Origin: Roseovarius sp. Pro17
GTDB taxonomy: Bacteria; Pseudomonadota; Alphaproteobacteria; Rhodobacterales; Rhodobacteraceae
NCBI RefSeq assembly: GCF_035599575.1
Contig: NZ_CP141179.1
Span: 434,001 to 498,000, forward strand
Length of the DNA: 64,000 bases
Direction: 5' to 3'
The notes beneath the pieces are model-generated. The model was given only the letters and a program-made list of their open reading frames with translations, did not search any database and was not told the origin of the DNA. Numbering within the stretch: position 1 is the first letter of the stretch; each line of letters opens with the position of its first letter. Positions 37,745-47,278 of this stretch are shown in pieces. A program made the position numbers and the translations under genes.

Positions 37745-38023
37745 GGGAAGCGTCCTGATTTTTATGGCCCAGAGGCGGCATGGGGCTGGGCGTGGGCTGC
37801 ATTTCGGTCCTAATGTGCCGGAGATGGTCGACACCATTATCAGAATGTAGTGCTGGTGCGCGTCGTTTTTCGGTCTAAATCGTGTAAAGCGTCCGATTGC
37901 CGCAACCGTCATTCTTGTCTCAGGACAAGATATATGTTTTTAACGGGCACAGATACAACGGGGCCGTGCGGCGGCGTACCGCCCCTGCAACGCCATATCC
38001 GCTTCAACCGATCAAGGTGCCAT

Positions 38024-38899
38024 ATGCGATACATTTCCACTTTGCTGACCGCGACGGCGGCATTTACAGCCCTTCCCGCGCTGGCGCAGGACAAACTCGA
38101 GATCGTGGGTAAGCCGATTCCGGGCGGGATCGGGTTCCAGCCGGCTGTGACCGAACTGGCCAGCGACATCCACTGGCTGGACAACATGGTGCTGATCATC
38201 ATCGCGCTCATCACCCTTCTCGTCACTGTATTGCTGATCTATGCGATCTTCCGTTTTAACCGCAAGGTGAACCCGACGCCGGCCAAGTTCACCCATAATT
38301 CGCCCATCGAAGTGGCATGGACGATCGTTCCGATCCTGATCCTTGTGTTCATCGGTGCTTATTCGTTGCCCGTGCTGTTCAAGCAGCAGGAAATCCCCGA
38401 GGCGGATATCAATATCAAGGTGACCGGCTATCAGTGGTATTGGGGCTACGAGTATACTGATCACGAGTTCGGGTTTGAGAGCTTCATGATCGGCGAGGGC
38501 AAGGTGCTGAACGACGACGTGATCGCCGAACTGGAAGAGGCTGGTTATAGCCGCGATGAATTCAAGCTGGCGACAGATACCGCTGTCGTCGTGCCGATCG
38601 GCAAGACGATCGTAATGCAAGTGACCGGCGCTGACGTGATCCACAGCTGGACCATTCCAGCCTTTGGCGTCAAGCAGGACGCTGTTCCCGGCCGCCTTGC
38701 GCAGCTGTGGTTCAAGGCCGAGCGTGAGGGCGTCTATTTCGGCCAGTGCAGCGAGCTGTGCGGCAAAGATCACGCCTATATGCCGATCACCGTCAAGGTC
38801 GTTAGCCAAGAGGCCTATGACGAATGGCTGCAAGGCGCGATTGAAGAATACGCCAGTCTGCCCGTGCAGGACGCCTACAAGGTCGCATCGACGCAGTAA
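38024..38899 (+). CDS. ctaC: Cytochrome c oxidase subunit II
   Basis: Takes electrons from cytochrome c at the CuA centre of the aa3 terminal oxidase. 291 residues from the ATG at 38024, with a signal peptide ending ALA-QDK near residue 22. Two membrane helices lie at about 52-77 and 98-118. CuA ligands are H207, C242, E244, C246, H250 and M253 ([13 protein letters not shown]); the aromatic patch YQWYWGYEY is at the electron entry. Subunit I (ctaD) is not in the window, as is usual for this group. First gene of ctaC-ctaB-coxF-ctaG-ctaE. Confidence 0.97.
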   Translation: MRYISTLLTATAAFTALPALAQDKLEIVGKPIPGGIGFQPAVTELASDIHWLDNMVLIIIALITLLVTVLLIYAIFRFNRKVNPTPAKFTHNSPIEVAWTIVPILILVFIGAYSLPVLFKQQEIPEADINIKVTGYQWYWGYEYTDHEFGFESFMIGEGKVLNDDVIAELEEAGYSRDEFKLATDTAVVVPIGKTIVMQVTGADVIHSWTIPAFGVKQDAVPGRLAQLWFKAEREGVYFGQCSELCGKDHAYMPITVKVVSQEAYDEWLQGAIEEYASLPVQDAYKVASTQ

Positions 38900-39003
38900 C
38901 GCGCCATCCGCGACGCGGCCTGCCTGCCTCAAGGGGCGGGCAGAGGCTATCCGATACATCTGAGCAGGGCGCGCCCGCGGGCCGCCCGGATCCGGAGTTC
39001 GAC

Positions 39004-39984
39004 ATGAGTGATGCAAGCCTCAATCCCAGCACGACCACCGCTGGCAGCACGCAGCCGCAAGAAGCCGGCTTTGGCGATTTCTTCGCGCTGCTCAAGCCGC
39101 GCGTCATGTCGCTGGTGGTATTTACTGCTCTGGTGGGCCTGCTCGCCGCGCCGGTTTCGGTGAATCCTGTCGTCGGCTTTACCGCGATCCTCTTTATTGC
39201 GATTGGCGGCGGTGCTTCGGGCGCGCTGAATATGTGGTGGGATGCCGACATCGATCGCATCATGAAGCGCACCAAGAGCCGCCCGATCCCCGCAGGCCGC
39301 ATCACCGAAGGCGAAGCGTTTGGCTTTGGTATCGCGCTGTCGGCGATCTCGGTCATCATGTTGGGGCTGGCGACCAATCTGGTCGCGGCGGGACTGCTGG
39401 CCTTTACGATCTTTTTCTACGTCGTGATCTATTCGATGTGGCTGAAGCGCTGGACCCCACAGAACATCGTGATCGGCGGCGCGGCGGGCGCGTTCCCCCC
39501 GATGATCGGCTGGGCGGCTGCGACGGGCAGCATTTCGGTGGAATCAGTGTTGATGTTCACGCTGATCTTCGTGTGGACGCCGCCGCATTTCTGGTCACTC
39601 GCCCTTTTCATGAAATCCGACTACGACGAGGCAGGCGTGCCTATGCTAACCTCGACCCACGGACGGCGCGTGACGCGCAATCATATTCTGGTCTACACGC
39701 TGCTGCTGGTGCCGGTGTCATTTGCGCTGGCGTTCACGTCTATCGGCGGGCCAGCCTATCTGATCGCTGGCGTTCTTTTGAACGCGCTGTTCCTGCGCGG
39801 TGCATGGAATATCTGGCGCCGGGACGAAACGGCGGCAGAGGCAGATGGATATGCCACCGAAAAAACGGTTTTCAAACATTCGCTCTACTATCTCTTTGGA
39901 CTCTTTGTCGCGATCCTGATCGACTCTGCTCTGCGCAGCGCCGATCTGCTGGCGGCAGGACCCATCAACTTTTGGGGCGTCTAA
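39004..39984 (+). CDS. ctaB: Protoheme IX farnesyltransferase (heme O synthase)
   Basis: 326 residues with about eight or nine membrane helices. It attaches a farnesyl group to heme b to make heme O, the precursor of heme A. The polyprenyl-diphosphate site is [24 protein letters not shown] in outline (D-x-x-x-D with the conserved KRTxxRP). The second loop motif [17 protein letters not shown] appears as [17 protein letters not shown]. It is between ctaC and the small coxF-like gene; its stop overlaps the next start (TAATG). Confidence 0.96.
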   Translation: MSDASLNPSTTTAGSTQPQEAGFGDFFALLKPRVMSLVVFTALVGLLAAPVSVNPVVGFTAILFIAIGGGASGALNMWWDADIDRIMKRTKSRPIPAGRITEGEAFGFGIALSAISVIMLGLATNLVAAGLLAFTIFFYVVIYSMWLKRWTPQNIVIGGAAGAFPPMIGWAAATGSISVESVLMFTLIFVWTPPHFWSLALFMKSDYDEAGVPMLTSTHGRRVTRNHILVYTLLLVPVSFALAFTSIGGPAYLIAGVLLNALFLRGAWNIWRRDETAAEADGYATEKTVFKHSLYYLFGLFVAILIDSALRSADLLAAGPINFWGV

Positions 39985-40163
39985 TGGCCTTTTTCCGCAA
40001 GAATCACGAGATTCACACCCGCCGGTTCAGTCGCAATCTGGGTCTGGGTCTGGTGCTGGCAGCATTTGTCGCATTGGTTTTCGGCCTTACCGTTGCCAAA
40101 GTCAGTAGTGACGACTTTTCCGTTCCCGGTAAGGTTGATGGGGCAGGTTATGGCACAAATTGA
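39984..40163 (+). CDS. Small membrane protein, CoxF-like
   Basis: 59 residues. A basic N-terminus ([13 protein letters not shown]) is followed by one membrane helix ([20 protein letters not shown]) and a short periplasmic tail. The ATG overlaps the ctaB stop by one base, and the frame's end overlaps the ctaG start by 14 bases, so it is tightly embedded in the operon. Small proteins at this place in Rhodobacterales are annotated CoxF and presumed to help oxidase assembly. The role is not shown by sequence. Confidence 0.75.
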   Translation: MAFFRKNHEIHTRRFSRNLGLGLVLAAFVALVFGLTVAKVSSDDFSVPGKVDGAGYGTN

Positions 40164-40734
40164 CAACACAAAGCGCACGGCTATCACGCTGGTCGGCGTG
40201 GTGATCACTATGGGCGCGCTGGCTTGGGCGTCGGTGCCGTTCTACGACTGGTTTTGCCGCGTCACAGGCTTCGGCGGTATCACCGGCGTGGCCGAATCTG
40301 GATCGGACGTCATTCTGGATCGCACGATCAAGGTGCGCTTCGACGGCAGCCTTGATCGGAACATGCCTTGGCAGTTCAAGCCGATGCAGCGCGAGATGGA
40401 GATGCGCATCGGCGAAACAGGCCTTGCCTTTTACGAGGCTTACAATCCCACCGATCGACCCGTCGCCGGGCAGGCCTCGTATAATGTGACGCCTTACGAA
40501 GCGGGCGGATTTTTCGAAAAGATCGAGTGCTTTTGCTTTACCGAGCAGGTGCTGCAGCCGGGTGAGCGGGTCGAGATGCCAGTGACCTTCTACGTTGACC
40601 CGGAAATTGCCACGGACCGCGACGCCAAGTACACGCACACCATCACATTGTCCTACACATTCTACGAGATCGACCTGCCCGAGGCGCAGGCCGCCCTTGC
40701 GCAAGACGCTGAAACGGGTAGAACCATAAATTAA
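40150..40734 (+). CDS. ctaG: Cytochrome c oxidase assembly protein CtaG/Cox11
   Basis: Delivers copper to the CuB site of subunit I. 194 residues from the ATG at 40150; an ATG at 40138 in the same frame adds four residues and is also possible. One N-terminal membrane helix (about 11-30) anchors a periplasmic beta domain. Copper is bound by the CFC pair C127 and C129 ([10 protein letters not shown]); C36 ([10 protein letters not shown]) is the conserved third cysteine near the membrane. It overlaps the small coxF-like gene. Confidence 0.95.
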   Translation: MAQIDNTKRTAITLVGVVITMGALAWASVPFYDWFCRVTGFGGITGVAESGSDVILDRTIKVRFDGSLDRNMPWQFKPMQREMEMRIGETGLAFYEAYNPTDRPVAGQASYNVTPYEAGGFFEKIECFCFTEQVLQPGERVEMPVTFYVDPEIATDRDAKYTHTITLSYTFYEIDLPEAQAALAQDAETGRTIN

Positions 40735-40868
40735 GGCGTTTCGAAGTATTCCCAAGTGGGGGGCATTTCGAAATGTAGCGAAACAAGGGAACGTTGCACG
40801 GAATTTTGCGAGAATCTGAGTTCGGATTTTCGCGAAATGCTAGAAGCCCGTCCACGAGGGAACCTGAA
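40735..40868 (+). promoter_or_regulatory. ctaG-ctaE spacer with two perfect palindromes
   Basis: The 134-base gap interrupts an otherwise packed operon. It holds CATTTCGAAATG (40764-40775) and TTTCGCGAAA (40828-40837), both perfect palindromes, and the ribosome site GAGGGA at 40856-40861 for ctaE. A related 20-bp palindrome lies just after ctaE. The region may contain a separate ctaE promoter or operator. Confidence 0.4.
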
Positions 40869-41681
40869 ATGGCACATGAAAAGAACCACGATTACCACAT
40901 TCTGACCCCGTCCGTCTGGCCCCTTTTGGGGGCTGTGGCCGGTTTCATTATGCTGTTCGGAGCCGTCCTGTGGATGTCGCCGCAGATTGAGAATAACCAA
41001 CCTTGGGTGTTCCTGATCGGCCTCGTTGGCGTTCTTTACACGATGTTTGGTTGGTGGTCCGAGACCGTGGCCGAGAATCAGGCCGGTGACCATACGCCCG
41101 TCGTGCGGATCGGTTTGCGCTATGGCTTTATCATGTTCATCATGTCCGAGGTCATGTTCTTTGTCGCGTGGTTCTGGAGCTTTTTCAAGAACGCCATGTA
41201 TCCGATGGGCCCGCAGTCGCCCGGCATCGACGGCGTCTGGCCGCCGGTAGGGATTGAGACGTTCGATCCGTGGCACCTGCCGCTGATCAACACGCTGATC
41301 CTTCTGTGTTCGGGGGCCGCCGCGACATGGGCGCATCACGCGCTGGTCCACGAAAATAACCGCCAGGACATGAAGCGTGGGCTGGCGTTGGCGATTGCGC
41401 TGGGCGTTCTGTTCACCTGTTTTCAGCTCTATGAGTACAGTCACGCGGCCTTCGGCTTTTCCGGCAATGTTTATGGCGCTAATTTTTTCATGGCGACCGG
41501 CTTTCACGGCTTTCACGTGTTCGTCGGTACGATCTTTCTTTTCGTCTGCCTGATGCGCACCTTGCGCGGCCACTTTACGCCTGAAAACCATGTAGGGTTC
41601 GAAGCTGCGGCTTGGTATTGGCACTTTGTCGACGTGGTATGGCTGTTCCTGTTTGCAGCGATTTACATCTGGGGCAGCTGA
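40869..41681 (+). CDS. ctaE: Cytochrome c oxidase subunit III
   Basis: 270 residues with seven membrane helices. Subunit III stabilises the oxidase and supports proton uptake. Conserved elements are [16 protein letters not shown], the glutamate in [29 protein letters not shown], and the C-terminal [18 protein letters not shown]. The ATG at 40869 fits the family N-terminus [18 protein letters not shown]; the open frame upstream is not conserved. It stands after ctaG and before surf1. Confidence 0.97.
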   Translation: MAHEKNHDYHILTPSVWPLLGAVAGFIMLFGAVLWMSPQIENNQPWVFLIGLVGVLYTMFGWWSETVAENQAGDHTPVVRIGLRYGFIMFIMSEVMFFVAWFWSFFKNAMYPMGPQSPGIDGVWPPVGIETFDPWHLPLINTLILLCSGAAATWAHHALVHENNRQDMKRGLALAIALGVLFTCFQLYEYSHAAFGFSGNVYGANFFMATGFHGFHVFVGTIFLFVCLMRTLRGHFTPENHVGFEAAAWYWHFVDVVWLFLFAAIYIWGS

Positions 41682-41701
41682 AGATTTTTCGCGAAAAATC
41701 T
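41682..41701. repeat. Perfect 20-bp palindrome after ctaE
   Basis: AGATTTTTCG is followed at once by its reverse complement CGAAAAATCT, starting at the last base position after the ctaE stop. As RNA it would be a loop-poor hairpin; as DNA it is a two-fold site with core TTTCGCGAAA. It could end the ctaE message or bind a dimeric protein. Confidence 0.6.
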
Positions 41702-41786
41702 ATGCCTTAGGCGAGAGTATTTTTTGGAACAATGAAAGTGCGGGGGGATTTGCCTTCCGCATTTTCGGTTTGAGGGATGGGGTTTG

Positions 41787-42476
41787 ATGCGACGGCTGCT
41801 GGTGCCTTTGCTGTTTGGTCTGCTGGGGGCAGGTGTGCTGATCGCGCTGGGTGCCTGGCAAATGCAGCGACTGGCCTGGAAAGAGGCGGTTCTGGCGGAT
41901 ATCGACGCACGGCTCGCAGGGGCGCCCGTCGACCTGCCCGCGCAGCCCGATTCAGAGACCGACAAATACCTGCCTGTCGCCGTCCAAGGTGTGCTGAGCA
42001 GCCCAGAACTGCATGTCCTGATCGGGACCAAGGATCTGGGGGCGGGGTATCGATTGATCCAGCGATTCGAGACCGATGGGCGCATGATCATGGTTGATCG
42101 CGGCTTTATTCCGCTGACCTCCAAAGCCTCAGCGCGCGAGGTCGGGCCTGCCAGTTTGATCGGCAATCTGCACTGGCCGGACGAGGTTGATGGCTATACC
42201 CCCGCGCCTGATGCTGAGCGTGGAATATGGTTCGCCCGGGACGTGCCTGCGATGGCCGACGCGCTGGGGACTGAGCCGGTTCTGCTGGTCGTGCGGGACC
42301 AGTTAAGCGGGCCGGGTGGGGAAATGACTGCTTTGGCGGTGGACAGCGCCGCGATTCCAAACGATCACCTGCAATATGCGATAACCTGGTTTTCTCTGGC
42401 CGCCATATGGCTGGTGATGACGGGATATCTGATCTGGCGCATGACACGGCCCGGCGGCCGTGAGACGGAAGGCTGA
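41787..42476 (+). CDS. SURF1 family cytochrome oxidase assembly protein
   Basis: 229 residues. The ATG at 41787 follows GAGGGA at 41772-41777. SURF1 proteins have two membrane helices at the ends (LLVPLLFGLLGAGVLIALGAWQ and ITWFSLAAIWLVMTGYLIW) around a periplasmic domain; here GAWQMQRLAWKEA, the inner MVDRGFIPL and NDHLQYAITWFSLA motifs are intact. It inserts heme A into subunit I. It follows ctaE, and thrC begins three bases after its stop, linking oxidase assembly and threonine synthesis on one message. Confidence 0.93.
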   Translation: MRRLLVPLLFGLLGAGVLIALGAWQMQRLAWKEAVLADIDARLAGAPVDLPAQPDSETDKYLPVAVQGVLSSPELHVLIGTKDLGAGYRLIQRFETDGRMIMVDRGFIPLTSKASAREVGPASLIGNLHWPDEVDGYTPAPDAERGIWFARDVPAMADALGTEPVLLVVRDQLSGPGGEMTALAVDSAAIPNDHLQYAITWFSLAAIWLVMTGYLIWRMTRPGGRETEG

Positions 42477-42479
42477 GAG

Positions 42480-43868
42480 ATGCACTACCTATCAACGCGG
42501 GGAAAGGCCCCTGTTCTGAGTTTTGAAGAGGCGATGTTGACCGGCCTCGCGCGCGATGGTGGCCTATACCTGCCCGAGAGCATTCCGCAGATGGCGCCCG
42601 CAGATATCGCGGCACTGGCCGGGCTTAGCTATGAGGAGGCCGCGTTTCGCGTGATGCGCCCCTATATCGGAGATGCCTTCACCGATACTGAATTTCACGA
42701 CATTATCGCGCGCGCCTATGCCGGGTTCGCCCATGCCGCGCGTGCGCCTTTGGTGCAACTGGCGCCGGGTCATCACCTGCTGGAGCTGTTTCACGGCCCC
42801 ACGCTGGCGTTCAAGGATTTCGCAATGCAGCTGATAGGGCAGCTGTTCGAGGCGGCGCTGAAGCGCAATGGTCAGCGTGTCTGTATTGTCGGCGCGACCA
42901 GCGGCGACACAGGCTCGGCCGCGATCGACGCGTTCCGGGGGCTGGAGATGGTGGATGTTTTCATCCTCTACCCCAACGGCCGGGTTTCCGAGGTGCAGCG
43001 CCGCCAGATGAGCACACCGAGCGAGGACAACGTGCATGCGTTGGCCATGACCGGCCATTTCGACGATTGTCAGGCGCGCGTTAAGGATATGTTCAACGAT
43101 TTCGCGTTTCGTGATGCGGTCGGCCTTGCCGGGGTCAACAGCATCAACTGGGCGCGTGTTCTGGCGCAGGTGGTCTATTACTTTACCTCCGCCGTGTCCC
43201 TGGGTGCGCCGCAGCGCAAGGTCAGCTTTACCGTGCCGACCGGGAATTTCGGTGACATCTTTGCTGGCTATATCGCCAAGCGGATGGGCCTGCCGATCGA
43301 CCGCCTTGTGGTCGCGACGAACCAGAACGATATCCTGCATCGTTGCCTGAGCGGCGGCGACTACATCCCCGACGGCGTCATCCCGTCGATCAGTCCATCG
43401 ATGGATATTCAGGTCTCTAGCAATTTCGAGCGCGCTCTTTTCGAAGCATACAACCGCGACGCAAGCGCCACCGCGCAGCTGATGGACGAGTTGAAGGCTG
43501 GCGGGTTCACCGTCAGCCAAGGCGCGCTGGAGGCCCTGCGCGAGGTTTTCGATTCTGGACGATGCGACGAGGATCAGACGCGCGCCACAATCAAGCGGAC
43601 ATGGGAGCAGACGGGTGAGTTGCTGTGCCCGCACAGCGCCGTTGGCGTGCATGTGGCCGAAGATCATCTGAAACCCGACGTGCCGATGATCACGCTCGCC
43701 ACTGCGCATCCTGCAAAATTCCCGGACGCGGTCGAGGCAGCCAGCGGCCAGCATGCCCCCTTGCCACCACACATGGCGGACCTTTATGAGCGGGACGAGA
43801 GGATTACCGAAGTCGACAACGACCTAGGGGCCATTCAATCCATGATAAGAGAACGGATCGCGCATTGA
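42480..43868 (+). CDS. thrC: Threonine synthase
   Basis: A PLP enzyme that turns O-phosphohomoserine into threonine. 462 residues. The Schiff-base lysine is K112 in TLAFKDFAMQ; GATSGDTGSAAI binds the phosphate. The N-terminal MHYLSTRG and YLPESIPQM segments match the long gamma/alpha-type ThrC. It starts three bases after surf1. Its stop overlaps the TTG start of the M16 protease by four bases. The trio thrC, M16 protease, acetyltransferase downstream of surf1 is common in Rhodobacterales. Confidence 0.96.
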   Translation: MHYLSTRGKAPVLSFEEAMLTGLARDGGLYLPESIPQMAPADIAALAGLSYEEAAFRVMRPYIGDAFTDTEFHDIIARAYAGFAHAARAPLVQLAPGHHLLELFHGPTLAFKDFAMQLIGQLFEAALKRNGQRVCIVGATSGDTGSAAIDAFRGLEMVDVFILYPNGRVSEVQRRQMSTPSEDNVHALAMTGHFDDCQARVKDMFNDFAFRDAVGLAGVNSINWARVLAQVVYYFTSAVSLGAPQRKVSFTVPTGNFGDIFAGYIAKRMGLPIDRLVVATNQNDILHRCLSGGDYIPDGVIPSISPSMDIQVSSNFERALFEAYNRDASATAQLMDELKAGGFTVSQGALEALREVFDSGRCDEDQTRATIKRTWEQTGELLCPHSAVGVHVAEDHLKPDVPMITLATAHPAKFPDAVEAASGQHAPLPPHMADLYERDERITEVDNDLGAIQSMIRERIAH

Positions 43869-45127
43869 CCGTCAATCTGACTACGCTTTCAAACGGTTTT
43901 CGCATCGTAACCGAGTCGATGCCGGGCCTGCAATCTGCCGCTATAGGTGTCTGGGTTCTGGCCGGTGCGCGTAACGAGTTGCCGCAACAGAACGGTATCG
44001 CGCATTTCCTCGAACATATGGCGTTCAAGGGCACAAAGCGGCGCAATGCCTTGCAAATCGCCGAGGCGATCGAGGATGTTGGCGGCTATATCAACGCCTA
44101 TACCAGCCGCGAAGTCACCGCCTACTACGCCCGTGTCCTCAAGGATGACGTGCCACTCGCGTTGGACGTGGTGGGGGATATCCTGCGCAATTCCATATTC
44201 GACATCGCAGAGATCGAGACCGAGCGCGGCGTGATCCTGCAAGAGATAGGGCAGGCGCTGGATACGCCCGACGACATCATCTTTGACTGGTTGCAGGAAA
44301 AGGCCTATCCAGATCACCCCCTTGGCCGCGCCATTCTGGGTCAGCACGAAGGGGTCGCGCGGTTTGCCCGCGAGGATCTGACCGGCTTCGTCGATCAACA
44401 TTACCGGCCCGGCCAGATGGTGCTGTCGGCGGCGGGTGCCGTTGATCACGGGGCACTGGTCAAGGCCGCCGAAGCGATGTTTGGCGACATGGCACCTAGT
44501 GACATGCCCGAAACCTCGCGAGCGCAGTTCCGCGGTGGCGAGAGCCGTACGATCAAGACGCTCGAGCAGGCGCATATGGCGCTGGCGTTCGAATCGCCCA
44601 ACTATGGCGACCCCGCGATCCATGCAGCACAGATCTATGCCACGGCGCTGGGCGGCAGCATGTCGTCGCGCTTGTTTCAGGAGATCCGCGAAAAGCGGGG
44701 CTTGTGTTATACCATCTATGCGCAGGCAGGGGCGTATGCCGATACCGGCATGATGACGATCTATGCTGGCACGTCGGGCGATTCGATGGCCGGCCTTGCC
44801 GAGATCACGATTGACGAGATGAAGCGCGCAGCCGAAGACATGCGCCCAGATGAGATCGAGCGCGCGCGCGCCCAAATGAAGGCCGGCCTGCTGATGGGGC
44901 TGGAGAGTCCCAGCAATCGGGCCGAACGCCTCGCGCGCATGATCCAGATCTGGGGTCGCGTGCCGGGGCTGGAGGAGGTCGTCGAGAAAATCGATGCCGT
45001 GACGCTGGCCGAGGTGCGCGATCTGGCCGAAGAAACGGCGGCGCGTGCGCCCGCCGCGCTAGCGCTCTACGGTCCGGTCGAGGATGCCCCGACGCTGGAG
45101 GCACTTCAGACACGGCGCGCGGCCTGA
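43865..45127 (+). CDS. M16 family zinc protease
   Basis: 420 residues of the mitochondrial processing peptidase beta-like group. The inverted zinc motif H47-FLE-H51 and the distal ligand E127 (76 residues after H51) are present, as expected. Two M16 halves follow (QEIREKRGLCYTIYAQ in the second). The TTG start overlaps the thrC stop (TTGA); the alternative ATG is inside the first conserved strand, so the TTG is needed. It is cytosolic as no signal is seen. The GNAT gene begins at its stop (TGATG). Confidence 0.93.
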   Translation: MTVNLTTLSNGFRIVTESMPGLQSAAIGVWVLAGARNELPQQNGIAHFLEHMAFKGTKRRNALQIAEAIEDVGGYINAYTSREVTAYYARVLKDDVPLALDVVGDILRNSIFDIAEIETERGVILQEIGQALDTPDDIIFDWLQEKAYPDHPLGRAILGQHEGVARFAREDLTGFVDQHYRPGQMVLSAAGAVDHGALVKAAEAMFGDMAPSDMPETSRAQFRGGESRTIKTLEQAHMALAFESPNYGDPAIHAAQIYATALGGSMSSRLFQEIREKRGLCYTIYAQAGAYADTGMMTIYAGTSGDSMAGLAEITIDEMKRAAEDMRPDEIERARAQMKAGLLMGLESPSNRAERLARMIQIWGRVPGLEEVVEKIDAVTLAEVRDLAEETAARAPAALALYGPVEDAPTLEALQTRRAA

Positions 45128-45714
45128 TGCTGCTGCCGCGCCGCAAGGTCCGGATCGAGACCGAGCATCTCAGCCTGCGTCAGCCGGTCATGACCGACTT
45201 TCGCGACTGGTCCCATCTGCGCCGCACCAGCGCCGAATTCCTCACCCCGTGGGAGCCGACATGGGCCGCCGATCACCTGTCGCGCAAGGGGTTTGCCAAC
45301 CGCGTCTATTGGGCGCAGCGCAGTATCAACGGCGGCACGGCTCTGCCGCTCTTTCTGGTGCGGAGGCAGGATGACCGGCTGCTGGGCGCGATTACGCTGG
45401 ACAATATCCGCCGCGGCCCCAGCCAGTCCGGCACGCTGGGCTATTGGATCGGCGAGGCACACGCGCGGCAGGGCTACATGCGCGAGGCGATTCCGGCGAT
45501 CGTACACTATGCTTTTGACCGCTTGGATATCAGCCGGATCGACGCAGCGTGCCTGCCGTCGAATGCCGCGTCGCGGGGTCTGTTGGAGAAATGCGGCTTT
45601 AAATACGAGGGTGTCGCGCAGAGCTATCTACAGATTGACGGGCGCTGGCGCACGCATGTTCTATATGCCGGGCTTCGCCATGACCGGCGCGGGCGCAGTG
45701 ATGCCGGTCTCTGA
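45127..45714 (+). CDS. GNAT acetyltransferase, RimJ/RimL type
   Basis: 195 residues. The RimJ/RimL group adds acetyl to N-terminal amines of proteins such as ribosomal S5. The acetyl-CoA site follows GYWIGEAHARQGYMREAI, and the late motif ACLPSNAASRGLLEKCGFKYEG is typical. The ATG overlaps the M16 protease stop by one base. Substrate is unknown; related genes in this position are usually annotated as RimJ-like. Confidence 0.88.
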   Translation: MLLPRRKVRIETEHLSLRQPVMTDFRDWSHLRRTSAEFLTPWEPTWAADHLSRKGFANRVYWAQRSINGGTALPLFLVRRQDDRLLGAITLDNIRRGPSQSGTLGYWIGEAHARQGYMREAIPAIVHYAFDRLDISRIDAACLPSNAASRGLLEKCGFKYEGVAQSYLQIDGRWRTHVLYAGLRHDRRGRSDAGL

Positions 45715-45792
45715 CCGCGAAAACGCAGCGGAAGTTCAGATGATCCTGTTTTGATCGTTCACGCTGGTCGGCAACGGCGCTAGGATCGGTGC

Positions 45793-47208
45793 ATGACAGA
45801 TAATGCCACTGATACAGCCTTTGTCGACCGCCTGAAGTCGACGCTGCCCACCGCTGCGCTGCGCGAAATTGCGCCCCATTATCTGCAAGAGCCGCGTGGG
45901 CGCTGGCAAGGCCATGCCTGCGCCGTCGTCGCGCCCGGCAATGCTGAGGAGGCTGCGAGCGCCATCCGCCTCGCATCCGAGGCGGGTGTGCCGGTCATCC
46001 CCTATGGTGGCGGCACTGGTCTGGTAGGCGGTCAGGTGACGGGCGATGGCCCTGCGCCTTTGATAATCAGCCTCGAGCGGATGACGCGGGTGCGCGGTAT
46101 CTATCCGGACGAGAACGTGATGGTCGTCGAGGCGGGCGCGATTCTGTCGGATGTGCATGACGCGGCTGAGGCGGCGGATCGTCTGTTTCCACTCAGCATT
46201 GCGGCCAAAGGCAGCGCGCGGATTGGCGGGCTGCTGGCGACGAATGCGGGTGGCGTCAATGTGCTGCGGTATGGAAATGCGCGCGATCTGTGTCTGGGGC
46301 TGGAGGCGGTGATGCCGGATGGCAGCATCTGGCACGGTCTGAAACGGCTGCGCAAGGACAACACCGGGTATGATCTGCGCAATTTGCTGATCGGGTCAGA
46401 GGGCACGCTGGGCCTGATCACTGCCGCTGCGCTGAAACTGTCGCCGCGCCCTGCGGGCGAGGGGACGGCGCTGATGGTGGTCGATAGCCCCGCCGCCGCG
46501 TTGGCGCTGCTGGCGTTGGCCCGCGACCATCTGGGCGAGGGCGTCAGCGCGTTCGAGTTGATGCATCGCCAATGCCTGAATTTCTTGGCCGAGACGATGC
46601 CGCAGGTACGCCAGCCTTGGAATGTGCCGCCTGAATGGTTCGTTCTGATCGACGTCGGCCTCGCGCGCGGGCTGGACCCTGCGAGTGCGCTTGAGGCGCT
46701 GTTTGGCGATGCGTTGGACGCGGGCCTTGTCAGCGACGGCATGATCGCGCAATCAGAGGCGCAGCGCGCCGAATTCTGGGCATTGCGTGAATCCGTGCCC
46801 GAGGCGAATCGCCATATCGGGTCCGTTAGTTCGCATGATGTGTCGCTGCCCTTGGGCGCGGTGGCCGAATTCATCGCGAAGGGGGCCGAAATGATCGGCG
46901 CGCTGGGGGATTTTCGTATCAACTGCTTTGGGCATCTGGGCGATGGAAACCTGCATTACAACGTCTTTCCTGCGCTGGGTGGCGCGCGCGCTGATCACGA
47001 GGACCAGCGCGACACGATCAAGCGCGCCGTGCATGATCTGGTGCATTCCATGGGCGGATCAATCAGCGCCGAGCATGGGATCGGGCGGCTGAAGGTGGAC
47101 GATCTGGAGCGATATGGCGACCCGGCCAAGCTGGCGGCGATGCGCGCCATCAAGGCGGCGCTTGACCCCAAGGGGATCATGAATCCGGGGGCGGTCCTGC
47201 GGGCCTGA
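45793..47208 (+). CDS. FAD-linked oxidase (D-2-hydroxyacid dehydrogenase type), paralogue
   Basis: 471 residues, the same fold as the protein at 9789. FAD motif PYGGGTGLVGGQ, then ARIGGLLATNAGGVNVLRYGNARD, and in the C-terminal half CFGHLGDGNLHYNVFPAL and SAEHGIGRLKVDDL. AGGA precedes the ATG by 8 bases. It resembles D-2-hydroxyglutarate dehydrogenase or GlcD. The strong similarity of motif order to the copy at 9.8-11.2 kb points to an old duplication. It faces the iron-binding protein gene across a terminator. Confidence 0.9.
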   Translation: MTDNATDTAFVDRLKSTLPTAALREIAPHYLQEPRGRWQGHACAVVAPGNAEEAASAIRLASEAGVPVIPYGGGTGLVGGQVTGDGPAPLIISLERMTRVRGIYPDENVMVVEAGAILSDVHDAAEAADRLFPLSIAAKGSARIGGLLATNAGGVNVLRYGNARDLCLGLEAVMPDGSIWHGLKRLRKDNTGYDLRNLLIGSEGTLGLITAAALKLSPRPAGEGTALMVVDSPAAALALLALARDHLGEGVSAFELMHRQCLNFLAETMPQVRQPWNVPPEWFVLIDVGLARGLDPASALEALFGDALDAGLVSDGMIAQSEAQRAEFWALRESVPEANRHIGSVSSHDVSLPLGAVAEFIAKGAEMIGALGDFRINCFGHLGDGNLHYNVFPALGGARADHEDQRDTIKRAVHDLVHSMGGSISAEHGIGRLKVDDLERYGDPAKLAAMRAIKAALDPKGIMNPGAVLRA

Positions 47209-47229
47209 GAAACCGCGCGATCCAAACGA

Positions 47230-47255
47230 AAAAGCGGACCCGAAGGCCCGCTTTT
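47230..47255. terminator. Bidirectional terminator
   Basis: AAAAGCGG (47230-47237) pairs with CCGCTTTT (47248-47255). A and T runs flank the stem, so it can act on both strands between two convergent genes, the FAD-linked oxidase and the iron-binding protein. Confidence 0.8.
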
Positions 47256-47278
47256 CCAAGCCTGTAGGCTGGCCGCGC

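Noticed and set aside
39234..39983. Upstream part of the long frame that ends in the coxF-like gene
   Set aside because: It overlaps ctaB in another frame and has no conserved features; only the last 59 codons from the TAATG overlap are plausible.
42564..43772. 402-codon minus-strand frame opposite thrC
   Set aside because: Antisense of threonine synthase; low-complexity translation without a family signature.
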